A stretch of DNA of 52,201 nt. Source: Pseudomonadota bacterium. Its GTDB lineage: Bacteria; Pseudomonadota; Alphaproteobacteria; Rhizobiales; Xanthobacteraceae. Position numbers and translations under genes: made by a program. The stretch is from contig JAFECJ010000031.1 in assembly GCA_018242205.1 (NCBI GenBank), positions 1-52,201 of the forward strand. The letters are read 5' to 3'. Shown piece by piece: positions 35,186-43,500 of this stretch (within the stretch, counting starts at the first letter, position 1; every line of letters begins with the position of its first letter). The notes beneath the pieces are model-generated. The model was given only the letters and a program-made list of their open reading frames with translations, was not told the DNA's origin and ran no database searches.

Positions 35186-35760
35186 GGGCAGCTCCTGGTT
35201 TCGATGCTCGGCATCGGCACCTCGCGGCCGGCCTTGGTGGCGACGCCGACGGCGGTGTCGTACAACCTCAGCACCAGCGAATAGCGCTCGATGCCGGCGG
35301 TTGGAAGCCAGTTGCCCGGACTGGCCCGCGGCGAAACGGTAATCTCGAAACTGCCGTCGGCGCGGCGAACGATCTCCTGGCTGGTGAAGCCAAATCGTTC
35401 GATGGAGTTGGCGACCAGCTCGCCGTCGCGGCTGTAGAGCGTCAACGTCCAGAAACGGGCAGCCGGCGTCACACCGAACAGAACGACATTGCAGCGGCCG
35501 TCGAGCGGCTTTCCATCATCATCGGAGCGGGCGGTGAATGACACGCCGTCGCCGAGCGCGATCGGCAACTGTCCCGTCCGCGCGAAGGTCGCGCGCGCGT
35601 AAGGATCAGCGTCGGCCGTTCCGGTTTTTGGCCAAGCGGTCCAACTGCCAATCGTGAGTGCGCCAAACGCGGCGCCACGCGTCAGCGCAAGATAGGTCAG
35701 TCCAAGGCCGACAACGGCGGCGACCAAAAGAGCAAATAGCGTTGATGTCAGAAGCCGCAC
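35182..35760 (-). CDS. DUF1214 domain protein
   Basis: A 192-residue protein with an N-terminal membrane segment (LLTSTLFALLVAAVVGLGLTYLAL). The core is DUF1214: FTARSDDDGKPLDGRCNVVLFGVTPAARFWTLTLYSRDGEL, then SIERFGFTSQEIVRRADGSFEITVSP, GNWLPTAG and YSLVLRLYDT. The family is periplasmic in homologous proteins and often paired with a DUF1254 domain, as here on the same strand with a GTGA overlap. The reaction is not known. Start GTG 35760. Confidence 0.85.
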   Translation of the reverse strand: MRLLTSTLFALLVAAVVGLGLTYLALTRGAAFGALTIGSWTAWPKTGTADADPYARATFARTGQLPIALGDGVSFTARSDDDGKPLDGRCNVVLFGVTPAARFWTLTLYSRDGELVANSIERFGFTSQEIVRRADGSFEITVSPRASPGNWLPTAGIERYSLVLRLYDTAVGVATKAGREVPMPSIETRSCP

Positions 35761-35849
35761 GATCGATCCGCTGGCGGAATGGGAAGCTTGAGTCGCATGG
35801 ACAGCAGATTACGCCAGCCAGGCCGTTGCGGCTATGGCGAGGGGATACT

Positions 35850-38123
35850 TCAGTTGCTCGATCCGAAAGCGTGGCCTTCCAGCGCGGCGGCGAGCGCATC
35901 GCCGCTTTCCGGCACGCCGAAGGAGTCGGACTTCGAAAGATTCGCCTGCTTTTTCGTCCCGCTCGAAACAGTCGGACGAAGCGGCGCCATAGTCCGGCTG
36001 GCCTCATCGAGGAGCTTTTCAACATGCACCAACGCTTCCGCACCGCGCTTCGACAGCAGCGTGGGCCGGCGTGGCGCCGCGTTGTCGTCCCGTTTGTTCG
36101 ATCGCGCGGCGACTTCGCGCGGGCGCTCCGGCACGGTGACGCCCGGCAGTTGTTTCACTTCGATGCCCTGATGGGCGTATTCCATGATGGTGTGCCAGGT
36201 CATCGCCGGCAGCGAACCGCCGGTCATGCGGTTGGTCGAGGTATAGTCGTCGTTGCCAAACCAGACGCCGCAGACGAAATTGCCTGTGTAGCCCATGAAC
36301 CAGGCGTCGCGATAATCGTTGGTGGTGCCGGTCTTGCCGGCGGCGGCGATGCCGTCGAGGCGCGCGCGCCGCGCGGTACCGTTTTCAACGACGCTGTTCA
36401 TCATCTTGATCATGCCGGCCGCCACGTTGACCGGCAGTGCGCGATGCGGCTTTGGTCCGTCGCGGTCGTAGCGCCAGATCAGTTTTCCATCGCCGGTGCG
36501 GACTTCGAGAATGGCATGTGGTTTCACTACCATGCCGAGGTTGGGGAAGGTCGCATAGGCGCCAACGTGCTCGATCATGGTGACCGCGTCGGCACCGATC
36601 GGCAGCGACGGCGTATCGGGAAGGGGCGTCGTAATGCCCATGTCGCGCGCCGTCTTGATGATGCGTGAACGGCCGAGCTTGGCATTGCCGTCGCCGATGG
36701 CGACCGAGAGGCGCACCGCGACGGTGTTGATCGAATGCGTGAGGGCGGTGATGAGCGTCATTGAGCCGCGATAGCCGCCACCGTAGTTATGCGGGCACCA
36801 GTTGCCCAGACAGATCGGGGCATCGACAACGATTGAGTCCGGTTTGAAGCCGTGCTCCAGAGCCGTCGAATAAACATAGGGCTTGAACGAAGATCCCGGC
36901 TGACGCATCGCGTCAGTGGCGCGATTGAACTGACTGGCGCCGTAGTCGCGGCCGCCGACCATCGCGCGTACCGCACCATCGACGTCCATGACCACCGTAT
37001 TCGCCTGGCCGGCGTGATATTCCTGACCGTACTGGCGCAGCATGGTCTCGACTGCGTTGTCAGCCACGTTTTGAATGCCGGTGTCGAGCGCGGTGCGTAC
37101 GACGAAAACGCGCTCGGTCATCGACTTCGGGAATTTGTCGACGAGCTTTTTCATCTCGTCGAACGCGTAGTCGAGATAGTAATTCGGCGCGCGGTCGGCG
37201 CGGCGGTCGACGGGCGTGGCGGGGTGGCGGCGGGCGCCGAACACCTGACCCTCGGTCATGAAGCCGGTGTCGACGAGATTATCCAAGACGACATTGGCGC
37301 GGGCGCGCGCCGCCGGCAGGTTGTTGGCCGGCGAATATTTGCTGGGCGCCTTGAACAGGCCGGCCAGCATCGCGGCTTCCGCCAGGTTCACGTCGCGCGC
37401 CGACTTGTTGAAGTAATACTGCGCCGCCGCATCGACGCCGAAGGCGCCGCCGCCCATATAGGCGCGGTCGAGATACAGCTTCAGGATCTCGTTCTTGGTC
37501 AGCCGCGATTCCAGCCACAGCGCCAGGAACGCTTCCTTGATCTTGCGGTCGAGCGTGCGCTCGTTCGACAGAAACAGGTTCTTGGCGAGCTGCTGCGTCA
37601 GCGACGAGCCGCCCTGGCGCACGCCGCCGGCCTGCGCGTTGGTGACCAAGGCGCGCAAGGTGCCCGGCACGTCGATGCCGAAATGGTCGTAGAAGCGGCG
37701 GTCCTCGGTCGCCAGCACCGCCTTGATCAGGTGATCGGGGAACTGGTCGAGCGGGATCGAATCGTTGTGGCGGATGCCGCGGGTGCCGATCTCGTTGCCG
37801 TAGCGGTCGAGAAACGTGACGGCGAGCTCGGACTTCTTCAGCCAGTCGCCGTCCTGCGTCATCTGGAAGGCCGGCGTCGCCAAGGCCAGCATGACGATGC
37901 CGCCGGCGAGGCCCAAGGTGGCGCCTTCGGAGGCCAGTTCCGCCGCCCAGCGCTTCCAGCCGGCGGCATGGAAGCGGTCCATGAAGGTGGAAAAGCGCTC
38001 GTAGCTCTCGCGCAGGCCCGTGGCCGAGCGGAACACGCTGAAATCCACCCAGGCGTCGAAGCCCAGGAGGATGCGTTTCAGCCATTGTCGCCGGGATTCG
38101 GGGGGCAGCTCGTCCAAGGCCAA
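35850..38123 (-). CDS. mrcA: Class A penicillin-binding protein (PBP1A family)
   Basis: A 757-residue bifunctional peptidoglycan synthase. A membrane segment (about residues 68-88) is followed by the GT51 glycosyltransferase: catalytic Glu at 140 in ATEDRRFYDHFGID, then RQGGSSLTQQLAKNLFL and RLTKNEILKLYLDRAYMGGG. The transpeptidase has the SxxK nucleophile at S411 (RQPGSSFKPY), SxN in HSINTVAV and KTGTTNDYRDAW as the KTG motif. The C-terminal 90 residues are charged and low-complexity. The N-terminal 60 residues before the membrane segment are longer than in enteric PBP1a. Alternative name: PBP1A/PbpC-type paralogue; mrcA is approximate. Confidence 0.95.
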   Translation of the reverse strand: MALDELPPESRRQWLKRILLGFDAWVDFSVFRSATGLRESYERFSTFMDRFHAAGWKRWAAELASEGATLGLAGGIVMLALATPAFQMTQDGDWLKKSELAVTFLDRYGNEIGTRGIRHNDSIPLDQFPDHLIKAVLATEDRRFYDHFGIDVPGTLRALVTNAQAGGVRQGGSSLTQQLAKNLFLSNERTLDRKIKEAFLALWLESRLTKNEILKLYLDRAYMGGGAFGVDAAAQYYFNKSARDVNLAEAAMLAGLFKAPSKYSPANNLPAARARANVVLDNLVDTGFMTEGQVFGARRHPATPVDRRADRAPNYYLDYAFDEMKKLVDKFPKSMTERVFVVRTALDTGIQNVADNAVETMLRQYGQEYHAGQANTVVMDVDGAVRAMVGGRDYGASQFNRATDAMRQPGSSFKPYVYSTALEHGFKPDSIVVDAPICLGNWCPHNYGGGYRGSMTLITALTHSINTVAVRLSVAIGDGNAKLGRSRIIKTARDMGITTPLPDTPSLPIGADAVTMIEHVGAYATFPNLGMVVKPHAILEVRTGDGKLIWRYDRDGPKPHRALPVNVAAGMIKMMNSVVENGTARRARLDGIAAAGKTGTTNDYRDAWFMGYTGNFVCGVWFGNDDYTSTNRMTGGSLPAMTWHTIMEYAHQGIEVKQLPGVTVPERPREVAARSNKRDDNAAPRRPTLLSKRGAEALVHVEKLLDEASRTMAPLRPTVSSGTKKQANLSKSDSFGVPESGDALAAALEGHAFGSSN

Positions 38124-38380
38124 TCCGCCTTATATTTCAGCCAGTTAAGATCAATTCCGGGTGGCGGGTCCGGGCCCAAGGCCGGCCGGTCCGCCGCCGC
38201 CACGGCAAAGCGCCCCATAATCTAGTCGATCGGGTCGGTTTTCGCTAATGCGGCCGGGCGCTTATTGGCGGAACGGTGAACGGCAATTGGGGAGAAATTG
38301 GGGGCGGAACGCGCTTCTCGCGCCGCCCGGGCGGGCGGGGGGTATAAGGGGCCTTCCCGACTCGAAGGCCGACATTGACG

Positions 38381-38869
38381 ATGCGTGACGACAAGCCGCC
38401 ATTCTGGCGCGCCAAGAAGCTCTCCGAGATGACCGCCAAGGAGTGGGAGAGCCTGTGCGACGGCTGCGGCCGCTGCTGCCTCAACAAACTGACCGACGAG
38501 GACACCGGCGAGACGGTCTATACCGACGTCGGCTGCAAGCTGCTCGACGGCGAGACCTGCCGCTGCACCGACTACAAGAACCGGCAGAAGAAGGTGCACG
38601 ACTGCGTGCGGCTGACCTGGCGCAACATCCGAAGGCTGACCTGGCTGCCGCCGACCTGCGGCTATGTGCTGGTAGCGAACGGGCAGGACCTGCCGTGGTG
38701 GCACCCCTTGATCTCCGGCAGCCAGGAGACGGTGCACGACGCCGGCATCTCGGTGCGGGGCAAGGTGAGCGAGAGCGAAGTCAATGTGCCGGACCGCGAC
38801 CTCGTCGATTACATCGTGAAGTGGCCGCAGAAGTGGCCGAAGGGGTCAAGAGGGACGAGGCGGAAGTAG
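38381..38869 (+). CDS. YcgN/YkgJ-type cysteine-cluster protein
   Basis: A 162-residue protein of the YcgN (UPF0260) family. Visible motif: [12 protein letters not shown] followed by [14 protein letters not shown] and HDC, a cysteine cluster thought to bind a metal or Fe-S cluster. [26 protein letters not shown] is the family's other signature. Start ATG 38381 is taken; an in-frame TTG at 38375 has a GAAGG at better spacing and cannot be excluded. Function unknown. Confidence 0.93.
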   Translation: MRDDKPPFWRAKKLSEMTAKEWESLCDGCGRCCLNKLTDEDTGETVYTDVGCKLLDGETCRCTDYKNRQKKVHDCVRLTWRNIRRLTWLPPTCGYVLVANGQDLPWWHPLISGSQETVHDAGISVRGKVSESEVNVPDRDLVDYIVKWPQKWPKGSRGTRRK

Positions 38870-38990
38870 CCGCGCAGTGTCGTCATTGGCGACGCAAATA
38901 TTTCGCTCCGGTTCCCATGCCGCTGCCATGGCAGGGGCGCTTGCTCCATGACTCGCCTCCCGGTAGCGTCCGAATCGGGGGACACGTGCA

Positions 38991-41717
38991 ATGCCCGACA
39001 AAAACATCTTCGACCGCTACCTCTTGGCGCTGCGTAAGACGCCAATAGACGAGAAGACGGAGCATACCGATCGTGGAGCCCTTCAAGCTTTGCTTCAGGG
39101 CCTTGCCGATGAAAGTGCATCTGGAACAGTCATCCAGCATGAGCCGAAACGGGTCGCGGACAAGGGTGCCCCCGACTTCAAAGTCACTCGGAAAGGGCTG
39201 ATCCTCGGCTATGTCGAGAACAAGACGATCGGCGAAGGTCTCGACAAGATACTTAAGTCGGACCAGATCAAGCGCTACAAGTCTCTCTCCCAGAACATCA
39301 TTCTCACTGACTATCTTCATTTCATCTGGATCAGCAAGGATGGTATCCAGCGCGAGACGCTGTGCCATGCCACCGATCTCGAAAGCCCAAAGTTTCGGTT
39401 GAAGGACGAAAGCGTCGCGGCGGTTACAAGGCTGCTGCAGGGCTTCTTCTCGTCGGCCCCGGAAGGCATTGGACGCGCGCAGCAACTGGCACTGGCTTTG
39501 GCGACGCGCAGCAAGTTGCTGCACGATTATCTCGGCGAGGAACTGGTTCGTCAGCAACGCGAGCACAAGGAAGGCCGCCTCTACGGCCTTTTCCAGATTT
39601 TTCGCGATCAGGTGTTTCACGATCTGACATTGAATGAGTTTGCCGACGCCTTCGCCCAGATGCTGGCTTATGGACTATTCCTGGCGAGGCTTAATTCCGG
39701 GACAGAAGCGATTACGCTGCACAACGCGCGTGAATATGTGCCGGGATCATTTCGTCTCATCCGTGAACTGGTGGACTTTCTCACGGAACTTGACAAGAAA
39801 GATTACACAGAAGTTCGCTGGGTCGTCGAGGAGGTGCTGTCCATCGTCAATGCGCTTGATCTCGACGCGATCCATGAGGACTTGTCATTCCGGCAACGCA
39901 AGGCCATCAGTCGCAAAGTTCGCGCCGGCGACGAGGAAGAACATCGCCTGTTCGAGCGCGACCCGTTTATCTATTTTTATGAAGACTATTTGAAGGCTTA
40001 CGACAAGGATACACGCAAGGGGCGTGGCGTTTACTACACGCCGCCGCCGATCGTGAATTTCATCGTACGTGCCATCGACGATATATTGAAAGACAATTTC
40101 GGCATTCGAGGCGGCCTTGCGGATAACAAGCGGGTTACGATACTAGATTTTTCATGCGGCACTGGCACGTTCTTGTTGGAGGTTTTTCAGCGAATATTCG
40201 ACAACATTGGTGGCCCGGATGAGGGGCGCGCCGGCCTTATCGTCCGTGACCACTTTCTGAAGAATGTGTTTGGGTTTGAGTATCTAATTGCGCCCTACAC
40301 AATTGCCCATTTGAAATTGTCGCAATACCTCAATGATCAGGGGCATCCTTTAAGAGATGATCAGCGACTCCAAATATTCTTAACCAATACGCTGGAGCCA
40401 ATTCATTCAGAGCCAAATTTTCTTTTGCCTGCCATCACTGCGGAAGCCGAGGCAGCGCAAGCTGTAAAAGACCAGCCAATACTCGTGATTACAGGTAACC
40501 CGCCTTACTCCGCTCATTCACGAAACAAAGGTGAATGGATCACAGCGGCGATCGACGCCTACAAGATGGTCGACGGAAAGCATTTTGGAGAGAAGAAGCA
40601 CTGGCTCCACGACGACTACGTGAAATTCATTCGCTTTGCTCAAATGAAGATGGATGCGGTCGTGGAAGGCGTTGTCGGGATAATAACTAATCATTCTTGG
40701 CTTGATAATCCAACTTTCAGAGGCATGCGCCAATCGCTGATGAATTCTTTCGAGCAGATTTATGTTCTCGATTTGCACGGAAACTTGAAGAAGAAAGAGA
40801 AGGCTCCTGATGGCTCTATAGATGAGAATGTATTCGATATTGAGCAGGGCGTGGCGATCAGCCTTTTTATAAAGAAGCCGGGATTGGAGCGGGGCATCTG
40901 GCGAGGAGACATTTGGGGAGGTCGCCTTGAGAAGTATAAGGCTGCTAGTGCGAGTTCATTCAAGTCTTTTCAGTGGAAAAGGATCGAGGTCGAGCCGCCA
41001 CAATACCTTTTTAAAATGGTGGGCAGCAACGAAGTTGCCCAAATATACAATAGTTACTGGTCTGTTCCCGAAATTTTGACACAAGCCTCGCCGGGAATAA
41101 TTACGGCGAGAGACCGTTTTGCGATCGCTTTTTCTCGCGATGAACTTAAAGAGCGGGTTGCTAAGCTGATTGATCCAAGAAATTCTGAACAATCTTTGCG
41201 GAGCGACTACGGTCTTCGAGACACGCGAAGTTGGTCGCTGCCCTCGGTGCGCGAATTGCTTAGAAAACCGCCCGATTGGAGCAACAGTATTCGGCCTGTC
41301 CTCCAGGCTCCTTTTGATCTTCGAGTAGTGGGCTTTGATATTAGGCTAATTGATTGGGGGCGATGGGACTTCAACGAAAGGCTCGGGGCGAATAGACTCG
41401 GCTTATGCCTCCCTCGAAAGATTGATATTCAGCGTCCTTGGGATCACGTCATTGTGGCCGATGAATTAATTTCGCATCACGCGCTCTCAATGAAAGAAGT
41501 TAATTACATCTTTCCGCTGGCTATTGATGGTCGAGAAAATCTTTCGTCGGAATTTCGCTCATTTATCGATCCTCGCTACAGGTGGCACTATGCGGCGGAG
41601 GAAGTTTTTGGATATATATGCTGTTCTCCACTCGCCGACTTATCGAACGCAATACGCGGAATTTATTCGAATAGATTTTCCTCGTATCCCGTTTCCGGAT
41701 GCTGCAGAAGAATTTGA
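38991..41717 (+). CDS. Nuclease-N6-adenine methyltransferase (type IIG/ISP-like), frameshifted
   Basis: A 908-residue product truncated by a frameshift. Residues 60-80 hold a PD-(D/E)xK-like nuclease site: PDFKV (D62), then GYVENK (E76, K78). The gamma-class N6-adenine methyltransferase has motif I ILDFSCGTGTF (about 384-394) and motif IV NPPY (about 503-506). Type ISP-like specificity sequence follows. Unlike real type ISP enzymes there is no helicase domain, so it is closer to a fused IIG-type enzyme. At residue 876 it loses frame and ends after 32 unrelated residues; sequence homologous to the family's end continues at 41620 in frame +2. The interior is more AT-rich than its neighbours, suggesting transfer. 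No partner defence gene adjoins it. Confidence 0.88.
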   Translation: MPDKNIFDRYLLALRKTPIDEKTEHTDRGALQALLQGLADESASGTVIQHEPKRVADKGAPDFKVTRKGLILGYVENKTIGEGLDKILKSDQIKRYKSLSQNIILTDYLHFIWISKDGIQRETLCHATDLESPKFRLKDESVAAVTRLLQGFFSSAPEGIGRAQQLALALATRSKLLHDYLGEELVRQQREHKEGRLYGLFQIFRDQVFHDLTLNEFADAFAQMLAYGLFLARLNSGTEAITLHNAREYVPGSFRLIRELVDFLTELDKKDYTEVRWVVEEVLSIVNALDLDAIHEDLSFRQRKAISRKVRAGDEEEHRLFERDPFIYFYEDYLKAYDKDTRKGRGVYYTPPPIVNFIVRAIDDILKDNFGIRGGLADNKRVTILDFSCGTGTFLLEVFQRIFDNIGGPDEGRAGLIVRDHFLKNVFGFEYLIAPYTIAHLKLSQYLNDQGHPLRDDQRLQIFLTNTLEPIHSEPNFLLPAITAEAEAAQAVKDQPILVITGNPPYSAHSRNKGEWITAAIDAYKMVDGKHFGEKKHWLHDDYVKFIRFAQMKMDAVVEGVVGIITNHSWLDNPTFRGMRQSLMNSFEQIYVLDLHGNLKKKEKAPDGSIDENVFDIEQGVAISLFIKKPGLERGIWRGDIWGGRLEKYKAASASSFKSFQWKRIEVEPPQYLFKMVGSNEVAQIYNSYWSVPEILTQASPGIITARDRFAIAFSRDELKERVAKLIDPRNSEQSLRSDYGLRDTRSWSLPSVRELLRKPPDWSNSIRPVLQAPFDLRVVGFDIRLIDWGRWDFNERLGANRLGLCLPRKIDIQRPWDHVIVADELISHHALSMKEVNYIFPLAIDGRENLSSEFRSFIDPRYRWHYAAEEVFGYICCSPLADLSNAIRGIYSNRFSSYPVSGCCRRI
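41611..41620 (+). other. AT dinucleotide run at the frameshift
   Basis: The bases GATATATATG carry four TA/AT steps. Frame 1 reads GGA TAT ATA TGC and the family-like frame 2 reads GAT ATA TAT GCT. One extra AT would join EEVFGYI to YAVLHSP, the usual sequence of the family. A short slippage-prone run is exactly where polymerase slip or a sequencing error would fall. Confidence 0.75.
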
Positions 41718-42084
41718 GCTGCTATCGGGACTCGGTTGGGCGCTGGTTCAAGCGCATCTCCTGCGCGAGCTGCCGCGTGGGAAGTTCGCCGCCTATCATG
41801 GCAAGGGCGACCACACCGTCGAAGCCGTCCGCTATTCGCCCGAGGACCAGTCGGTGGCCATCAACAAGACTCAGTTCTTCAAACCGATGCCAGAGGATGT
41901 CTGGAACTTCCACATCGGCGGATACCAGGTGATCGATAAGTACCTGAAGTCACGCAAAGGCCGCACGCTCTCACTCGACGAGATCAATCATGTCGGGGCG
42001 ATCGCAGACAGCCTCGCCTTTACCATCGAGCAAATGGCGAAAATCGATGTGGCCTACAAGAAGGCTTTTGCACAGCGGGGATAA
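41620..42084 (+). pseudogene. C-terminal part of the nuclease-methyltransferase, out of frame
   Basis: Translated in the other frame, this segment gives AVLHSPTYRTQYAEFIRIDF, then LSGLGWALVQAHLLREL, HGKGDHTVEAVRYSPEDQSV, FHIGGYQVIDKYLKSRKGR, and a helical end. These are the conserved last 150 residues of the type ISP-like enzymes. The open frame from 41524 is not a real start; codons before 41610 belong to the other frame. Restoring two bases (one AT unit) at 41612-41619 would give a continuous protein of about 1031 residues. As it stands the C terminus would not be made as part of the enzyme, unless frameshifting occurs or the reference has an error. Confidence 0.85.
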
Positions 42085-42161
42085 GCCAGCCTCGACGCTC
42101 GTTCATGCGGCCGCGTTGGCGCATGATGTCCATGATTCGTCACTTCCAGTGCGGCAGTTCC

Positions 42162-42446
42162 ATGGCAAATAGCGGCAAATCGGACGATTCCGATACGGAA
42201 ATGCAGTCCGACCTCTTTGGGGCGGACCCCGTTCCCGCCTATCGGCCCGACCCGGACAAGGTGCGGTCGCGGCTGCAAAAGATTTTGGCCGAGGCGCGCG
42301 CCGCCAATCAACTGCCGTGGGAGCCGACGACCGTCTCGCTTTACCGCACCATTTTTCCGCAGATGACGAATTGGCTACCCGACGATGAAGGCGCACAATT
42401 GCGCTTTGAATTCGAAGCGGAACTAGAGCGGCTGAAAGCTGCCTAG
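42162..42446 (+). CDS. Small acidic-basic protein, unknown function
   Basis: A 94-residue protein beginning MANSGKSDDSDTEMQSDLFG (from ATG 42162) and ending RFEFEAELERLKAA. The middle, RPDPDKVRSRLQKILAEARAANQLPWEPTTVSLYRTIFPQMTNWLPDDEGAQLRFEFE, is a well-formed charged helix-rich sequence that looks conserved. No domain recognised. In-frame ATGs upstream (42132, 42105) exist; a strong SD is absent for all. It lies 77 bases after the methyltransferase fragment but in normal GC context, so it may belong to the chromosome rather than the island. Confidence 0.65.
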   Translation: MANSGKSDDSDTEMQSDLFGADPVPAYRPDPDKVRSRLQKILAEARAANQLPWEPTTVSLYRTIFPQMTNWLPDDEGAQLRFEFEAELERLKAA

Positions 42447-42568
42447 GCTAGGCAGAATAAAGTCCTTGACAGCGTGACGCTGGTCCGCTAGCTTTCGCGC
42501 ATCCTCCACAATTGCATCCTGACACTTTGGGGCTTGGCCTTCGGGGCCTTGCCCCACGAGGTTTTGCC

Positions 42569-43399
42569 ATGACGCCACGGACATCGTCGCGTGCGGCGAC
42601 ACGCGCCATTTATTCCAAGATGCGCGGGCGCGAACTGGTGTTCGGCTTGGCGCCGGAGGCGGGGAAGGGCGCGCCGAGGAAGGTGGATGTGGCGGGTGGT
42701 CTTGAGGCGATGGCCGTTACCCCCACCCCTAACCCCTCCCTACGAGGGGGAGGGGAACATTCAGAGCAAGGGGAGAGGGGACAGGCAGAGATTGGGGAGG
42801 GCCATCAGGCTCAAACGCCCGACCTCATGGCCCGCGTGCGTGCGCTGTATGAGGAGTCGGCCGTGCCGGTGCGCGAGATCGCGCGGCTGTGCGGCGTCAC
42901 CGAGCGCACGCTGTACAAATATGTCGCCAAAGGTGAATGGCGGCGGCGCTATGTCGTCAAGCCGCGCGGGCAAGCGGCGGCCGCCGGAAATCGCGGCCGG
43001 CATTGGCAGCGCGCCGCGGGCCACGAAGGCGTCAAGGGCGCCGGCGGCCGTTTCATCCCGCGCGAGGACGCGGACGAGCCGGTCGCGCAAGGCCTTCAGG
43101 CCCTCGACCCGGCGGCGCGGTCGCGCGCCGCAGCCGCCTGCGCCGCCGCGTCCGCCCGCCATGCCGAGGCCAGGGCGAAGGCCGATGCCGCGCAGGTGTG
43201 GGAGGCGCGCCGCCGCGCCATCGACGCGGTGTCGTCGGCCATGGCGGTCTATAACCGTTTCCGCGCCACGCGCTCGCCGGGCCGTTCGCCGGCCGAGCGG
43301 GCCCATGACGAGGCGATGGAGGGGCTGTTCGTGCAGCAGATCGAGACCGCGGTCGCCTGTGTGAAAGGCCTCAAGCTGGCGAAAAGCCGCAGGGACTGA
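42569..43399 (+). CDS. Helix-turn-helix protein with embedded palindromic repeat
   Basis: A 276-residue protein. Start ATG 42569 has GAGG seven bases before it. Residues about 85-125 form a helix-turn-helix of resolvase/transposase type: ALYEESAVPVREIARLCGVTERTLYKYVAKGEWRRR. The N-terminal part includes PTPNPSLRGGGEHS (about 50-70), the translation of a palindromic repeat. The rest is alanine- and arginine-rich helical sequence ending in a kinase-unrelated KGLKLAKSRRD. Family not recognised beyond the HTH. DNA binding is likely by the motif only. Confidence 0.68.
   Translation: MTPRTSSRAATRAIYSKMRGRELVFGLAPEAGKGAPRKVDVAGGLEAMAVTPTPNPSLRGGGEHSEQGERGQAEIGEGHQAQTPDLMARVRALYEESAVPVREIARLCGVTERTLYKYVAKGEWRRRYVVKPRGQAAAAGNRGRHWQRAAGHEGVKGAGGRFIPREDADEPVAQGLQALDPAARSRAAAACAAASARHAEARAKADAAQVWEARRRAIDAVSSAMAVYNRFRATRSPGRSPAERAHDEAMEGLFVQQIETAVACVKGLKLAKSRRD
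42720..42784 (+). repeat. Palindromic repeat inside coding sequence
   Basis: CCCCTCCC (42733-42740) and GGGAGGGG (42748-42755) form an 8-base-pair stem, followed by another purine-rich block GGGGAGAGGGG (42770-42780). The core CGAGGGGGAG (42743-42752) recurs at 65-74. The translated peptide PTPNPSLRGGG is typical of repeats of this kind inserted in frame in alphaproteobacterial and gammaproteobacterial genes. Insertion kept the reading frame open. Confidence 0.6.
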
Positions 43400-43500
43400 G
43401 GCGCGCGGCGGCGGCCCCGCGCCGCGCCCGAGATCGGCATGGCACCCGCGCGCCGAACCCGCTTGCGTGCGCCCCGCCGGCAAGGCATGTCCGGCGCCTC

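Noticed and set aside
36852..38225. Plus-strand frame over the PBP gene
   Set aside because: Antisense to the intact PBP1A-family gene; motif evidence is all on the minus strand.
41524..41619. Start of a separate gene at 41524
   Set aside because: The first residues are unrelated to the family and the codons belong to the other frame; the true continuation begins near 41620 after the frameshift.
38991..43399. BREX, DISARM or a similar multi-gene defence system
   Set aside because: Only the nuclease-methyltransferase is of a defence type. The flanking YcgN, small conserved and HTH genes are not known partners of BREX or DISARM.
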